64,000 bases of DNA, taken from contig JFHF01000006.1 of assembly GCA_000648925.1 (NCBI GenBank), positions 1 to 64,000 of the forward strand, read 5' to 3'. The notes beneath the pieces were generated by a model. The model was given only the letters and a program-made list of their open reading frames with translations, was not told where the DNA came from and did no database searches. This document shows positions 17,182 to 25,612 of the stretch, one piece after another; within the stretch, counting starts at the first letter, position 1; the number at the start of each line of letters is the position of its first letter. Source of the stretch: Caballeronia jiangsuensis. GTDB lineage: Bacteria > Pseudomonadota > Gammaproteobacteria > Burkholderiales > Burkholderiaceae. A program made the position numbers and the translations under genes.

Positions 17182-18150
17182 TCATTCCTTCGGTGTGACG
17201 GGCGGCGTGACGGGCGTACTTTCTTCGATGTACGTGACAACATCGGGATTGGCCGAGAGGAACGCGCGCAGCTTCGCGGCGGGATCGTCCTCGAGCGCGA
17301 TTTCGGCCGCGTTCTGCGCGTCCTGCTCGATCATGAAATCGGGCTGCGGGCTCGGCTGAAATTGCGCAGGCTCGGGCTCGACAGGCGGCGGCGGGGAGAT
17401 GCCCTGATTGATCGGGATCGATTCTTCATAGCCCGGTGAATGCGGATAGTCGGTCCAGTCATCGACGGGCATCGCCTCGCCGCTACGTTCGATGACGGGT
17501 ACGATAGGCTTGAAGTCGCTGGTTGCTTTCATGACCGTACGCGTCTCCAGATTGCCGTATGCGCGCATCGGTTCTTCGGGCGGCGGCACGGCGGGGCCGG
17601 TCGTGCCATCGGCATGTACGCTGAGCAACGTCACGGGCGGCAGCAGATCGGCGGGCATCTCGAAGACGCGATGCGATTCTTCGGCGGTCTTCGCGAGTTC
17701 GATCAGGACGGCATCACGCGCCGCGACGTTGCGCACTTCGTCATCTTCAGGCGGGACGGGCCAGGTGAACGCACGAGGGAAACCCGCCTGCTGCGGAACG
17801 TCTCGCAGTGCTTGGCGATACCTGCGCGCCGCTTCGAGTCTCGCATCGTCGCCCGCATCCTCGGCCCGGTACACGAGCGCATCGGCCTTGAGCAGCCGTT
17901 CGTTACGCTCCCACCGATGATGGACGCCCGCGATCGTCGCTTGAATCTCGTCGCGATACTGTCCCCACCACGTCAGCAACTGTCCGCGCGACGGCTGCGG
18001 GTCCGAAAGCCGCCAGTACTGCAGGAACGCTTCGCCGAGCTGCTTGCCTTCCGTATCGAGCCGATGACCGGTGAGGTAGTGCGTGCCGTTGATCGTGCCG
18101 GGCCAGAACTTCTGCAGGAGATAGAACAGTTCCTCGTTCGTCATGGTCAT
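17182..18150 (-). CDS. Tail fibre assembly/tail chaperone protein
   Basis: The 322-residue protein carries a tail-assembly-chaperone-like region around residues 60-150. It includes RYRQALRDVPQQAGFPRAFTWP, a motif common in phage tail fibre assembly proteins that bind to one edge of the fibre or tail tip. The C-terminal half is Pro-rich and acidic, probably extended. The start overlaps the fibre gene stop by four bases (ATGA). A second ATG at 18144 is possible. Confidence 0.65.
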   Translation of the reverse strand: MTMTNEELFYLLQKFWPGTINGTHYLTGHRLDTEGKQLGEAFLQYWRLSDPQPSRGQLLTWWGQYRDEIQATIAGVHHRWERNERLLKADALVYRAEDAGDDARLEAARRYRQALRDVPQQAGFPRAFTWPVPPEDDEVRNVAARDAVLIELAKTAEESHRVFEMPADLLPPVTLLSVHADGTTGPAVPPPEEPMRAYGNLETRTVMKATSDFKPIVPVIERSGEAMPVDDWTDYPHSPGYEESIPINQGISPPPPVEPEPAQFQPSPQPDFMIEQDAQNAAEIALEDDPAAKLRAFLSANPDVVTYIEESTPVTPPVTPKE

Positions 18151-19271
18151 TGATTCCTCAGGCAGACTCCGCGAATCCATTGCGCGCCCGATACCCAGTT
18201 GCCGTTCGAGTTCGTGCGCCAGCCTTCCATGACCCACGGTGCGCCCATATCGAGCGTCGTCGGTCCGTTAATCGGTCCCCACTCGTTAATCCCCGAGTCC
18301 CATTGCACGCGCGCGCCCGCGTTCGCCTTGTTGCTTACCCATGCGCCGCCATAGGCAGAAATAAAGAAGTTGCCGTCCGAAGATATTGAGACATATCCGC
18401 CGCCGTTGAACATGGTTTCAAGGGAGGCGTTATTGAAGTTATAGTGGACGCGAAACTTGTAGTCCTCGCTTCCGGCTCGATTGAAGTCAATATATGGGCC
18501 ATAGTTATATTCGCTCTGCTTGATGAAGCCCGAGCCGATCCATGTACGGTAGCCGTTCGCGTCTCCGTTGTTGCCGACTCGCTGAAGGTCATTCCATGCG
18601 AAGCCGCGCATACTCCAATTGCCGTTATCGGATATTTGCATGTTCCATGCATTGCCCGCGCTATTGATCGAACCGAAGCCGATAGCGCCCGCGCCGTAGC
18701 CGTTCGGTATCCCTGCATCGGCGCGCATGCGTGCGTTACCGGCCGCGCCCGAAACGACTACCTGTCCATAGTTCCTCACTTCAATCTGTCCGCCGGTCGC
18801 AACATAGCCGTTAGTCGTCACGAGTTGCCCGGTGTCATACAAAGACATTGGCACGGCGTTATTCGCACCGTTCACCCATTCAAAGCCGGATAGTGCGCTA
18901 TTGCTTCTGAAGTGCGGGCTGTAGCTGCCTGCCTTCAAAAAGAGTTGGAATGAAATCGTCCCGCTGCTATAGAGCGTCAGCGGGCCGGTCATCGTATCGC
19001 CGCTTCGCAGCACGCGGTTATTCACGCTGCCGCTGACGTCGCTCAGGAAGTTGTCGATCGGGCCGATATCGATCCATGCGTCGTTCGCGTTGCTACGACG
19101 CTTGAGGCGCATCGCGGTCGTGTCGCCCCACATCATGCCGGGGTACGTCACGGTCGGAGCGCTCGGTCCCGAGTTGTCGCCGATCAGCGCGAGCACGATC
19201 GCGTTCAGCTGCGTACGCATGTCGAGGCCTGACGGATGCGCCGGGACCTGATATAACGGCACTTGAGCCAT
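18147..19271 (-). CDS. Tail fibre / receptor-binding protein
   Basis: This 374-residue protein lies immediately downstream of the central tail-tip gene J. The N-terminal part (VTYPGMMWGDTTAMRLKRRS) and the DTMTGPLTL segment are typical of siphophage fibres. The rest is Gly/Asn/Tyr-rich beta-structure with repeated NGNW and YG motifs, ending in WVSGAQWIRGVCLRNQ. It would bind the host surface receptor. The distal region is usually the most variable part. Confidence 0.8.
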   Translation of the reverse strand: MAQVPLYQVPAHPSGLDMRTQLNAIVLALIGDNSGPSAPTVTYPGMMWGDTTAMRLKRRSNANDAWIDIGPIDNFLSDVSGSVNNRVLRSGDTMTGPLTLYSSGTISFQLFLKAGSYSPHFRSNSALSGFEWVNGANNAVPMSLYDTGQLVTTNGYVATGGQIEVRNYGQVVVSGAAGNARMRADAGIPNGYGAGAIGFGSINSAGNAWNMQISDNGNWSMRGFAWNDLQRVGNNGDANGYRTWIGSGFIKQSEYNYGPYIDFNRAGSEDYKFRVHYNFNNASLETMFNGGGYVSISSDGNFFISAYGGAWVSNKANAGARVQWDSGINEWGPINGPTTLDMGAPWVMEGWRTNSNGNWVSGAQWIRGVCLRNQ

Positions 19272-19288
19272 GATCTATCTCCTTTCGG

Positions 19289-22200
19289 TTATTCGCCGTG
19301 CTTCAACATGACGGGTCCGATTGCGGCGCGCTGCGCCATCAGCACATCGAGGTCGGCGCTCAGCAGTTCGATATAGCCGACGCCGGCGAGCGCCTTGTGC
19401 TCGTATCCATAGCCACGTGCGATCCAGTCGCAGGTCTTTGCGATCCCCGTCCCGCTGGAGTTCTGGAACGCGATCGTGAAGCCCGTCGCGGTCTGGCTCG
19501 TTATCGTCCACTTGTCGCCGCTTGCCAAACCCTGCGCGATGATCGAGATAGCGGGTGCGTCCTTAAACGGGACCGTGAACGTGATCGCGGTTCCAGCCGC
19601 CGCGACCGCGACGTTGTTCCGACTCTCGATACGGTCGGGCACATCGACCTTGACGCCGAGCGTGATAATGCCCATGCCGGTCGTTACATCGGGCACGACC
19701 TCTTGCAGCATGAAGCGCGCGGCGCGGAACGTCAGATCGGAGACGACGAGCCGCTTGTACGGGCTCCAATCGGCGGCGACCGCCGTGCCCGGGTCTTTGT
19801 TCGTCGTCGAGACCATGACCATTGCGCCGCCTTCATCGACTTTCGCGCCGTCCACATCGAGACGCGCATCGAAGTCGGGCCACGTGTCGACGTCATCGAG
19901 CAGGCCATAGACCGCGCCGTCGATATACGCTGAACAGCGGATCGTGTAGACCTTCGCAAGATCGATATAGGCCGGCGAGAAGTAATACTCCGCGTGCGTA
20001 GCGACTGCCGTGCGGTCCGGCTTCTGACTGATATAGAGCACGCCGGTGCGGACCTCGCAATTGACCTTGGCCCCTGCGAAAGTCGGCTGCTGCGCCTGAT
20101 CGACGATCAGGTTGTAATCGCGCAAGGGTCCGGTCGTGCTGACGATATAGGCCGGGTTCATGCTGAACGCGCCCGAGCTATTGACGAACTTGGCGAGATA
20201 CGTGCCCTTCATCAGCGGGACGAAGCCGCTCGTCTGCGAGCCCGCGAACTGCGCAATTGGGCTGGCTTCTTCCCACGTTACGGCGGTCGTCATGCGCGTC
20301 GAATAGCGGATGGTTATCTGGCCGCCGACGAGCACATCGAGGTCGACCGCTGTGCGCCACGATAGCTGCGCGCTGTCGTTGTAGATATCCAACTGGAAGC
20401 CTTGCACGTCGCCCGGTGGCTGGTTGAGCGCGGCGAGATAGACTTGGACGGTAGCGGGATCGCTCGTCACGCCGAGCGCATTGATCGCCCATACCGTGAA
20501 CGTCCAGGTGCCCTCGAAGGTCGGCTGCACGTCGATGCTCGGCATCCCACTATAGATCGTCGTCGGCTGGCCGTCCGGGTCCTGATAGAGCACGTTGTAA
20601 CGCACTGCGCCGATCGGCGGCAGCCATGAGAACGTCGCGCGCGCGGCGACGACAACGGGGCTGACCTTGTACTTGCTCTCGACCACCTTCAATTCGGTAC
20701 AGGGTCCGATATGAAACGGATCGATGATCGAGGTCGGCAATTGCTCCAACTGCAGGTCCTGCTCGATCGCCGCGTACTTGTCGGGCCGGTAGGCGACGCC
20801 CGCGATTTCGATATTGCCGTCTCCATCCTCGATCGCGGAGACACAGCGCCATTGCTCGTTGACGAGGTTCGAGCCCTGCATGCTCCAGACGCTTCCCGGC
20901 GCGGGCGCGATGCTGAACGGGTCCGACAGGGTAATCAGGTCGCTGTCGATCCTCATGACACCGTGCGTCTCGAACGCACCGGTCTGAAGCATGACGGAAA
21001 TCGTACTGTTCGCGTTGCCGATCACGACCGGCGCATCGAGGCGGATCTGCGTCGTCGTCGCCGCGATGATGCGCCCGCCCATGCGCGCGCCGGCGCGCGT
21101 CTCGTCGGTCGTCGCGAATACGTCACCGGGCCGCGACCATGCGCCGTTGATGCCGGTCTTGAACGTGACGGTCTCGCCGAGCAGCCGTTCCGAAAGCAGC
21201 GCCCACTTGCCGATGCGATGCGCCTGTCCGCGCGAGGTGCAGCCGAACGCCTGCACTTCGAGCGCGCGAATGCCCCAGAGCGCGATTGCGTCCTGATCCT
21301 CGACATACTCGATCGCCTGCTGGCATTTGTTCGCGGGATCGTTCCACGTAATCATGGCCGTGGTGTGCCGCTGATTGAGCGCGGTCCCCACGTAGTTGAA
21401 CACGCCGTCGATCACGTTCGCGCGCGTATAGACGACGATCGTATCGGCGGGCATGTCGGCCGCGAAGCTCAACGAGCCGCCCGTCCAGTAGATGACGCCA
21501 TTAAAGATACTCGCGAACTGCTGAAGCACCGCGATCGCTTCGGCGCGGGTCTGCACATATGCGTTGCACGTATAGCGCGGCTCCATGCCGCCGACGCCAT
21601 TCGGGACCAGAGCGTCGCAATATTGCGCGATCGTGTAGAGCGTCCACTTATCCACCATCGAGGCGGGCAGGAACGCACCGAGCCCGAAGCGCGCCGTCAC
21701 CGCGAGGTCGTACGCGATCCATGCGGGATTGTCCGTCCACGCGATCTTGAACGTCCCGTCCCATACGCCCGTATAAAGGCGGCTGACCGGATCGTAATTG
21801 CTCGGCACTTGCACGCGCCGCATCTTGATATCGAACGACAGCTTGGGGATGCTCTTGAACGCCGACGCGTCGATCTGCACGCCGCACAATGCCGAGTAGG
21901 GATACATCAGCATCGAGTCGACGATTTCCGTCATCGTCTCCCACTGGAATTTGTCGGTGACGTTGACGCTGGTCGAATCGGGCGTGAGGCGCACGACACG
22001 AAAATCGAACGTGCCGCCGATCGTGCCGAAGCGCGATTGCAGGTCGATGCGATACGAGCGCTGATAGCGGCTGGTCGTCTTGCCGCTGACTGTATCCGTA
22101 TAAAGACGCTGGAAGCCGCCACTGTTGCGCTGCGCCTCGATCGCAAGCTGCACGGTCGCGCCCGTCAGGTCGCCGGTCGTCGAGTCGAGCGTCGTCAGCG

Positions 22201-22609
22201 CGGGAAAGCCGAGCGTGATACGGAACGCCGACATATTCGGGTTCGTGACCGAGCGCACGACCGGCGCGGCGGCGGTGACTTGCACGCCGACGGTGCTCTC
22301 GCTCTCGGTCGCGCTAAACCCGCTGATCGGCGGCTGCGATGCCGTGCCGCTGCGCCACTCGACGGCCGCGCCCGAGAAGTTCCATGTCCCGTCCGCGTTC
22401 TGCAAGGGCGTGTCGTCAACATAGATGCCCTGTGCGCCGTTGACGATGCCTTCAATCTCGCCTTCACAGATCAGGTTGATGACGCGAGCATATTGAACCG
22501 AGCGCAGGCTGTCGGGCGCTTCGACGGGGGCTCGCGATCCGCCCGAGCCGCCGCCTTTGCCGCCACCGCCGCCCGCGCCCGCGACCGGAACCACTTCGCG
22601 CGCGTTCAT
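19289..22609 (-). CDS. Tail tip central protein J (host specificity)
   Basis: The true start is ATG 22609, overlapping gene I; the frame stays open upstream of it by chance. The 1106-residue protein begins MNAREVVPVAGAGGGGGKGG, and has the J-family opening APDSLRSVQYARVINLICEG. Fibronectin-III-like modules follow (FSWLPPIGAVRYNVLYQD and PPGDVQGFQLDIYNDSAQLSW). It forms the baseplate hub and central tip fibre and determines adsorption. Length is normal for lambda J-type proteins. Confidence 0.92.
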   Translation of the reverse strand: MNAREVVPVAGAGGGGGKGGGSGGSRAPVEAPDSLRSVQYARVINLICEGEIEGIVNGAQGIYVDDTPLQNADGTWNFSGAAVEWRSGTASQPPISGFSATESESTVGVQVTAAAPVVRSVTNPNMSAFRITLGFPALTTLDSTTGDLTGATVQLAIEAQRNSGGFQRLYTDTVSGKTTSRYQRSYRIDLQSRFGTIGGTFDFRVVRLTPDSTSVNVTDKFQWETMTEIVDSMLMYPYSALCGVQIDASAFKSIPKLSFDIKMRRVQVPSNYDPVSRLYTGVWDGTFKIAWTDNPAWIAYDLAVTARFGLGAFLPASMVDKWTLYTIAQYCDALVPNGVGGMEPRYTCNAYVQTRAEAIAVLQQFASIFNGVIYWTGGSLSFAADMPADTIVVYTRANVIDGVFNYVGTALNQRHTTAMITWNDPANKCQQAIEYVEDQDAIALWGIRALEVQAFGCTSRGQAHRIGKWALLSERLLGETVTFKTGINGAWSRPGDVFATTDETRAGARMGGRIIAATTTQIRLDAPVVIGNANSTISVMLQTGAFETHGVMRIDSDLITLSDPFSIAPAPGSVWSMQGSNLVNEQWRCVSAIEDGDGNIEIAGVAYRPDKYAAIEQDLQLEQLPTSIIDPFHIGPCTELKVVESKYKVSPVVVAARATFSWLPPIGAVRYNVLYQDPDGQPTTIYSGMPSIDVQPTFEGTWTFTVWAINALGVTSDPATVQVYLAALNQPPGDVQGFQLDIYNDSAQLSWRTAVDLDVLVGGQITIRYSTRMTTAVTWEEASPIAQFAGSQTSGFVPLMKGTYLAKFVNSSGAFSMNPAYIVSTTGPLRDYNLIVDQAQQPTFAGAKVNCEVRTGVLYISQKPDRTAVATHAEYYFSPAYIDLAKVYTIRCSAYIDGAVYGLLDDVDTWPDFDARLDVDGAKVDEGGAMVMVSTTNKDPGTAVAADWSPYKRLVVSDLTFRAARFMLQEVVPDVTTGMGIITLGVKVDVPDRIESRNNVAVAAAGTAITFTVPFKDAPAISIIAQGLASGDKWTITSQTATGFTIAFQNSSGTGIAKTCDWIARGYGYEHKALAGVGYIELLSADLDVLMAQRAAIGPVMLKHGE

Positions 22610-23163
22610 CGGATGACTACCTCGTTGTTCGTGGAAAATCCAACTGAGATGACTTGCGAGCCCACGAGCAGCCGCCCGTATCCAAGTGGCACCGGCCCGC
22701 CTTGGCCCATCGTATTGACCGCGCCATCGAACGCGAGCGAGGGTTCGTTCTCGGCCGTCTCCGGGGTGGCCGTGCCCGCGTTTCGCGGCGCGAGCAGCTG
22801 CGCGACGCCGCCCAGGGCGAGCGCGATCCCCATGCTCGTGACCATCCCGCCGACGCCCGGAATGAAGATGCCCGCGACCGCGAGCGCAGCGCCGCCGATG
22901 ATCTTGCCGACTGCGCCGGCGCCCTCGACGACGGGCACGAGCTTGAGCACGCCGGTGCTCTGTGGATAATGCAGATCCGTCTCGTCGTAATCCTGCAAGC
23001 CGCGAACGCGGAACTTCTCGGTGGCGTGCTCGACGAAGTAGCGGCGCAGGCCGCGCAGTTGCGCACAGAGTGCGCGTACGGCTTCCGCGGGCGTGCGGAC
23101 GTCTAACCTGTATTCGCGGCCGAACCGAGCGCCCAGATCGCCGTATAGCTTCACGGTGAGCAT
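22606..23163 (-). CDS. Tail assembly protein I
   Basis: The 185-residue protein has an N-terminal ubiquitin-like beta-grasp region (MLTVKLYGDLGARFGREYRL) and a Gly/Ala-rich hydrophobic segment (GKIIGGAALAVAGIFIPGVG). It ends with PLGYGRLLVGSQVISVGF, the lambda I pattern. Protein I is needed for tail-tip assembly and is not in the final virion. The gene overlaps both J (four bases) and K. Confidence 0.9.
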   Translation of the reverse strand: MLTVKLYGDLGARFGREYRLDVRTPAEAVRALCAQLRGLRRYFVEHATEKFRVRGLQDYDETDLHYPQSTGVLKLVPVVEGAGAVGKIIGGAALAVAGIFIPGVGGMVTSMGIALALGGVAQLLAPRNAGTATPETAENEPSLAFDGAVNTMGQGGPVPLGYGRLLVGSQVISVGFSTNNEVVIR

Positions 23164-23897
23164 TTTTGCGGCTCCTGCATGAATACCTTGTGGCGCAGCA
23201 CGGCGGTCGTGCGCCGCTGGTAGAACTCCTGATACGCTTCACGGCGCGACGCTTGGCCGATCAGATGATGCAGGATCACGCCGTGCCCGAGGTACACGGC
23301 CATGTGGTTATCGCGCGGCGCGCGGATATTCATCAGGATCAGGTCGTGCTCGCGTAACGTCTCGCGCGGGACCTCGACGAAGCCTTCCTTCTCGAAGTTG
23401 TCGCGGTAGAGGTCGGGGCCGAGCGGATCGTCCCACCAGCCGAACGCGCGCGGATAATCGTTAAGCGCTATGCCTTGAAGCGCGTAATAGTCGCGCACGA
23501 TCGCATAGCAGTCGTGGACGCCATGCACGAACGGGCGCGCGAGCAGCGGCGACTTGAAGCCGCTCGGCCAAGTGACGGTATAGCTGCCGACAGGGATATT
23601 GACGATCAGCCACGGAAGGCCGGTGCGCTCGATCCCTTCGCGATCAGCAAGCGAGGGCTCCGGCGAGATATACGGATGCGAATGCGCGATCGCCATGACG
23701 CGGCCGCTATCCTCGGCGCGCGCATAGTCGCCGCCTGCGATGATGAAGTGTTCGTGCTCGGTCGCGAGGTTGCGACACGCGACATAGACCAGATCGGCGT
23801 CTTTCAGAATGACTACGCCGCAGCACTCGCGCGGCGCTTCCGCGTTCGCGTGGATGATGACGTAAGGGACCACGCGCGCCAGCGTCTCGTCTTTCAT
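23151..23897 (-). CDS. Tail tip protein K: JAMM metalloprotease plus NlpC/P60 domain
   Basis: The 248-residue protein has two catalytic domains. Residues 1-95 contain the Mov34/MPN JAMM motif HSHPYISPEPSLAD (H72, H74, S82, D85). Residues 115-245 form an NlpC/P60 peptidase with C130 in VHDCYAIVRDYY and H198 in DNHMAVYLGHG. K proteins act in tail-tip assembly and may trim peptidoglycan during DNA entry. It is the only murein-hydrolase-like domain recognised in the prophage. Confidence 0.93.
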   Translation of the reverse strand: MKDETLARVVPYVIIHANAEAPRECCGVVILKDADLVYVACRNLATEHEHFIIAGGDYARAEDSGRVMAIAHSHPYISPEPSLADREGIERTGLPWLIVNIPVGSYTVTWPSGFKSPLLARPFVHGVHDCYAIVRDYYALQGIALNDYPRAFGWWDDPLGPDLYRDNFEKEGFVEVPRETLREHDLILMNIRAPRDNHMAVYLGHGVILHHLIGQASRREAYQEFYQRRTTAVLRHKVFMQEPQKCSP

Positions 23898-24448
23898 CGC
23901 GGATACCTCTTGCGAAGCGTCGTCTCCGCCATGTGCAGTTTGCGGGCGCGAGCAGCCAGTCCACCGGGACAGACGTTGTTACGTTTGTTTGCGCCTTGCT
24001 GCTTCGGCGTTTGCCACTCGACGTTACCCGGAAAATACCCCGCGTCGTTGTCGATACGGCCCACACTGCAACCTTGAGGCTTCTCGCCCATGTAGGTGCA
24101 AAAGACGCGGGGATCGAACCACGGAAAATGTACGGCTATACCTCGTCCGCCATATGCGGGATAGTCCTTGTTTCGTACATTTGTGCATCGATCGATCATC
24201 GCTTCCCACGACCGGTAAGCAGAATGCTTACTCATATTGTGGGTGGTGAATCGTTCACGCCGCACGTCTCGATTGAGACACCCGCACGAACGCACATAGC
24301 CTTGCAAAAGATTTGCGGCGGTCGCCGTTTTTTTGTTGCCGCAGGAGCATAAGCAAAGCCACGAAGGACGCTGATGCTTGATAAAGGCTAACGATTGCAC
24401 GATGAGACGCCCAAACACGCGGCCCGTAAGGTCTTTGTATCGACTCAC
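23894..24448 (-). CDS. Free-standing homing-type (HNH/AP2-like) endonuclease
   Basis: GTG at 24448, preceded by AGGAG, gives 184 residues. Two cysteine pairs (WLCLCSCGNKK and RSCGCLNRD) precede the core YRSWEAMIDRCTNVRNKDYP, YGGRGI, and GRIDNDAGYFPGNVEWQTP. This layout is typical of phage HNH-like nucleases with a YxxYGGRGI core. It sits between tail genes L and K, a place with no such gene in standard lambda-like order. Its ribosome-binding site overlaps the L stop codon and its stop overlaps the K start, so it looks like a cleanly inserted selfish gene. Confidence 0.78.
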   Translation of the reverse strand: MSRYKDLTGRVFGRLIVQSLAFIKHQRPSWLCLCSCGNKKTATAANLLQGYVRSCGCLNRDVRRERFTTHNMSKHSAYRSWEAMIDRCTNVRNKDYPAYGGRGIAVHFPWFDPRVFCTYMGEKPQGCSVGRIDNDAGYFPGNVEWQTPKQQGANKRNNVCPGGLAARARKLHMAETTLRKRYPR

Positions 24449-24452
24449 GTTT

Positions 24453-25145
24453 CTATCTCCTATAAACGCCGGCTCCGGGAAATCCCCCGAACGGCAGCCA
24501 CCCGTTACCGAAGCGCATGCGGCAGGATTGCAGGCGCTTGCCGCACGCGTCGAGGCTCGCGTCGCTCGTCGGGTTGTCGTGAATGTCCGCGACGGGTGGA
24601 CCCGCGTAGCCGCAGCCGTCGCCGCGATAGCGCCACGGGCACGAGTTCGTGATGACCTGTCGGCGCGGCACCATGACGCCCTCAACATCGAACGGCGGCG
24701 CAAGCTCGAACTCGATCACGTCGCCCGATTCGCGGGTCTTCTGATTGACGGCGAACACGTCATCCTCAAAGGACTCATCGGGATTCGCGAACGAATTGCC
24801 ATTCTGAAAATTGGCCGCGTCGAGATAGCGCGCGAGCGTACGCTTGCGCGTGACCTTGCAGCCGACCAGATCGGAATACTGCCGACAGAGCGCGCCGACA
24901 ATGCCGGTCACGTTCGACACCGCGAAGTGCGGGCGCGGGGTCGTGCCTTGACCTTTCCACTCGAAGCCGGTAGCGCTAACGGGATAGCGCACGTACGTCT
25001 GACCCTGCCAGATCACGTCGCCGCCTAGCTCGTTCGTGCCCGCGTGGAAGTACAGCGACTGCTCGCGATATGGGCGCAGATCGACGACGAACAACTCGAT
25101 TTCCGCGCTCGGATGCAGCCCTTGGATATCGCCCTTGACGCTCAT
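24453..25145 (-). CDS. Tail tip protein L
   Basis: The 230-residue protein matches the lambda L family: MSVKGDIQGLHPSAEIELFV at the N-terminus and a C-terminal metal (Fe-S-type) site with CPWRYRGDGCGYAG, DACGKRL and CRMRFGN. Protein L is part of the tail tip complex with M and K. It overlaps M by four bases. Confidence 0.93.
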   Translation of the reverse strand: MSVKGDIQGLHPSAEIELFVVDLRPYREQSLYFHAGTNELGGDVIWQGQTYVRYPVSATGFEWKGQGTTPRPHFAVSNVTGIVGALCRQYSDLVGCKVTRKRTLARYLDAANFQNGNSFANPDESFEDDVFAVNQKTRESGDVIEFELAPPFDVEGVMVPRRQVITNSCPWRYRGDGCGYAGPPVADIHDNPTSDASLDACGKRLQSCRMRFGNGWLPFGGFPGAGVYRR

Positions 25146-25603
25146 AGGAACACCTGCTCGAACCGGAACGAGAGGTTATAGAGCAGCGTGCCGTCGCTGA
25201 CCAGATCGCCATACGCGAGCGACCATGACGGACAGATCACGTCCTGCACGACGGGCGCTTCGGCACTCTGGCGCGGCGGGGTCCAGTTGAACACGTCCAC
25301 GCCGTTGCGTGCGGAGAGGAACTGGACGACTTCGCCGGCGGTCGTCGAATCGACGTTCTTCATCGCGAGCGACCAGATACAGGCCTGCGTATTGATGCCA
25401 TCGGGCCGGCGCTGCGCGTAGCCGTCGCCGAACTGCGCCTTGACGGCGCGCGGCTCCAGCTCATAGCTCGCACTGCTGACGCACCACTTGAACGCGAGAC
25501 CGGATGCTCGGGGCATGCCGACGAGCCGCGGCTCGGTCAGGAACGCATCGAGCCGCACGCGCATCGGCGCGTTGAGCGGCCGTACGGTCGGGGGAACGAT
25601 CAT
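25142..25603 (-). CDS. Minor tail protein M
   Basis: The 153-residue protein lies between the tape measure gene and L. It contains SYELEPRAVKAQFGDGYAQR and ends in YNLSFRFEQVFL, as in lambda M-like proteins, which form the distal tail ring. The start overlaps nothing; the stop overlaps the L start (ATGA). Confidence 0.88.
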   Translation of the reverse strand: MIVPPTVRPLNAPMRVRLDAFLTEPRLVGMPRASGLAFKWCVSSASYELEPRAVKAQFGDGYAQRRPDGINTQACIWSLAMKNVDSTTAGEVVQFLSARNGVDVFNWTPPRQSAEAPVVQDVICPSWSLAYGDLVSDGTLLYNLSFRFEQVFL

Positions 25604-25612
25604 GATTGACCT

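Noticed and set aside
16770..17243. 157-codon minus frame overlapping the lipoprotein gene, considered as an inner spanin
   Set aside because: No N-terminal membrane anchor, Arg/Ala-rich shadow composition.
20711..22969. Long plus-strand open frame (752 codons) opposite tail gene J
   Set aside because: It is an antisense shadow caused by high GC codon bias; Arg/Asp/His-rich, no domain, no ribosome-binding site. J on the minus strand is certain.
22610..23242. N-terminal extension of the J frame to 23242
   Set aside because: The added 211 residues are Arg/Ala-rich and lie over genes I and K in another frame. ATG 22609 overlaps gene I by ATGA and starts the known J motif.
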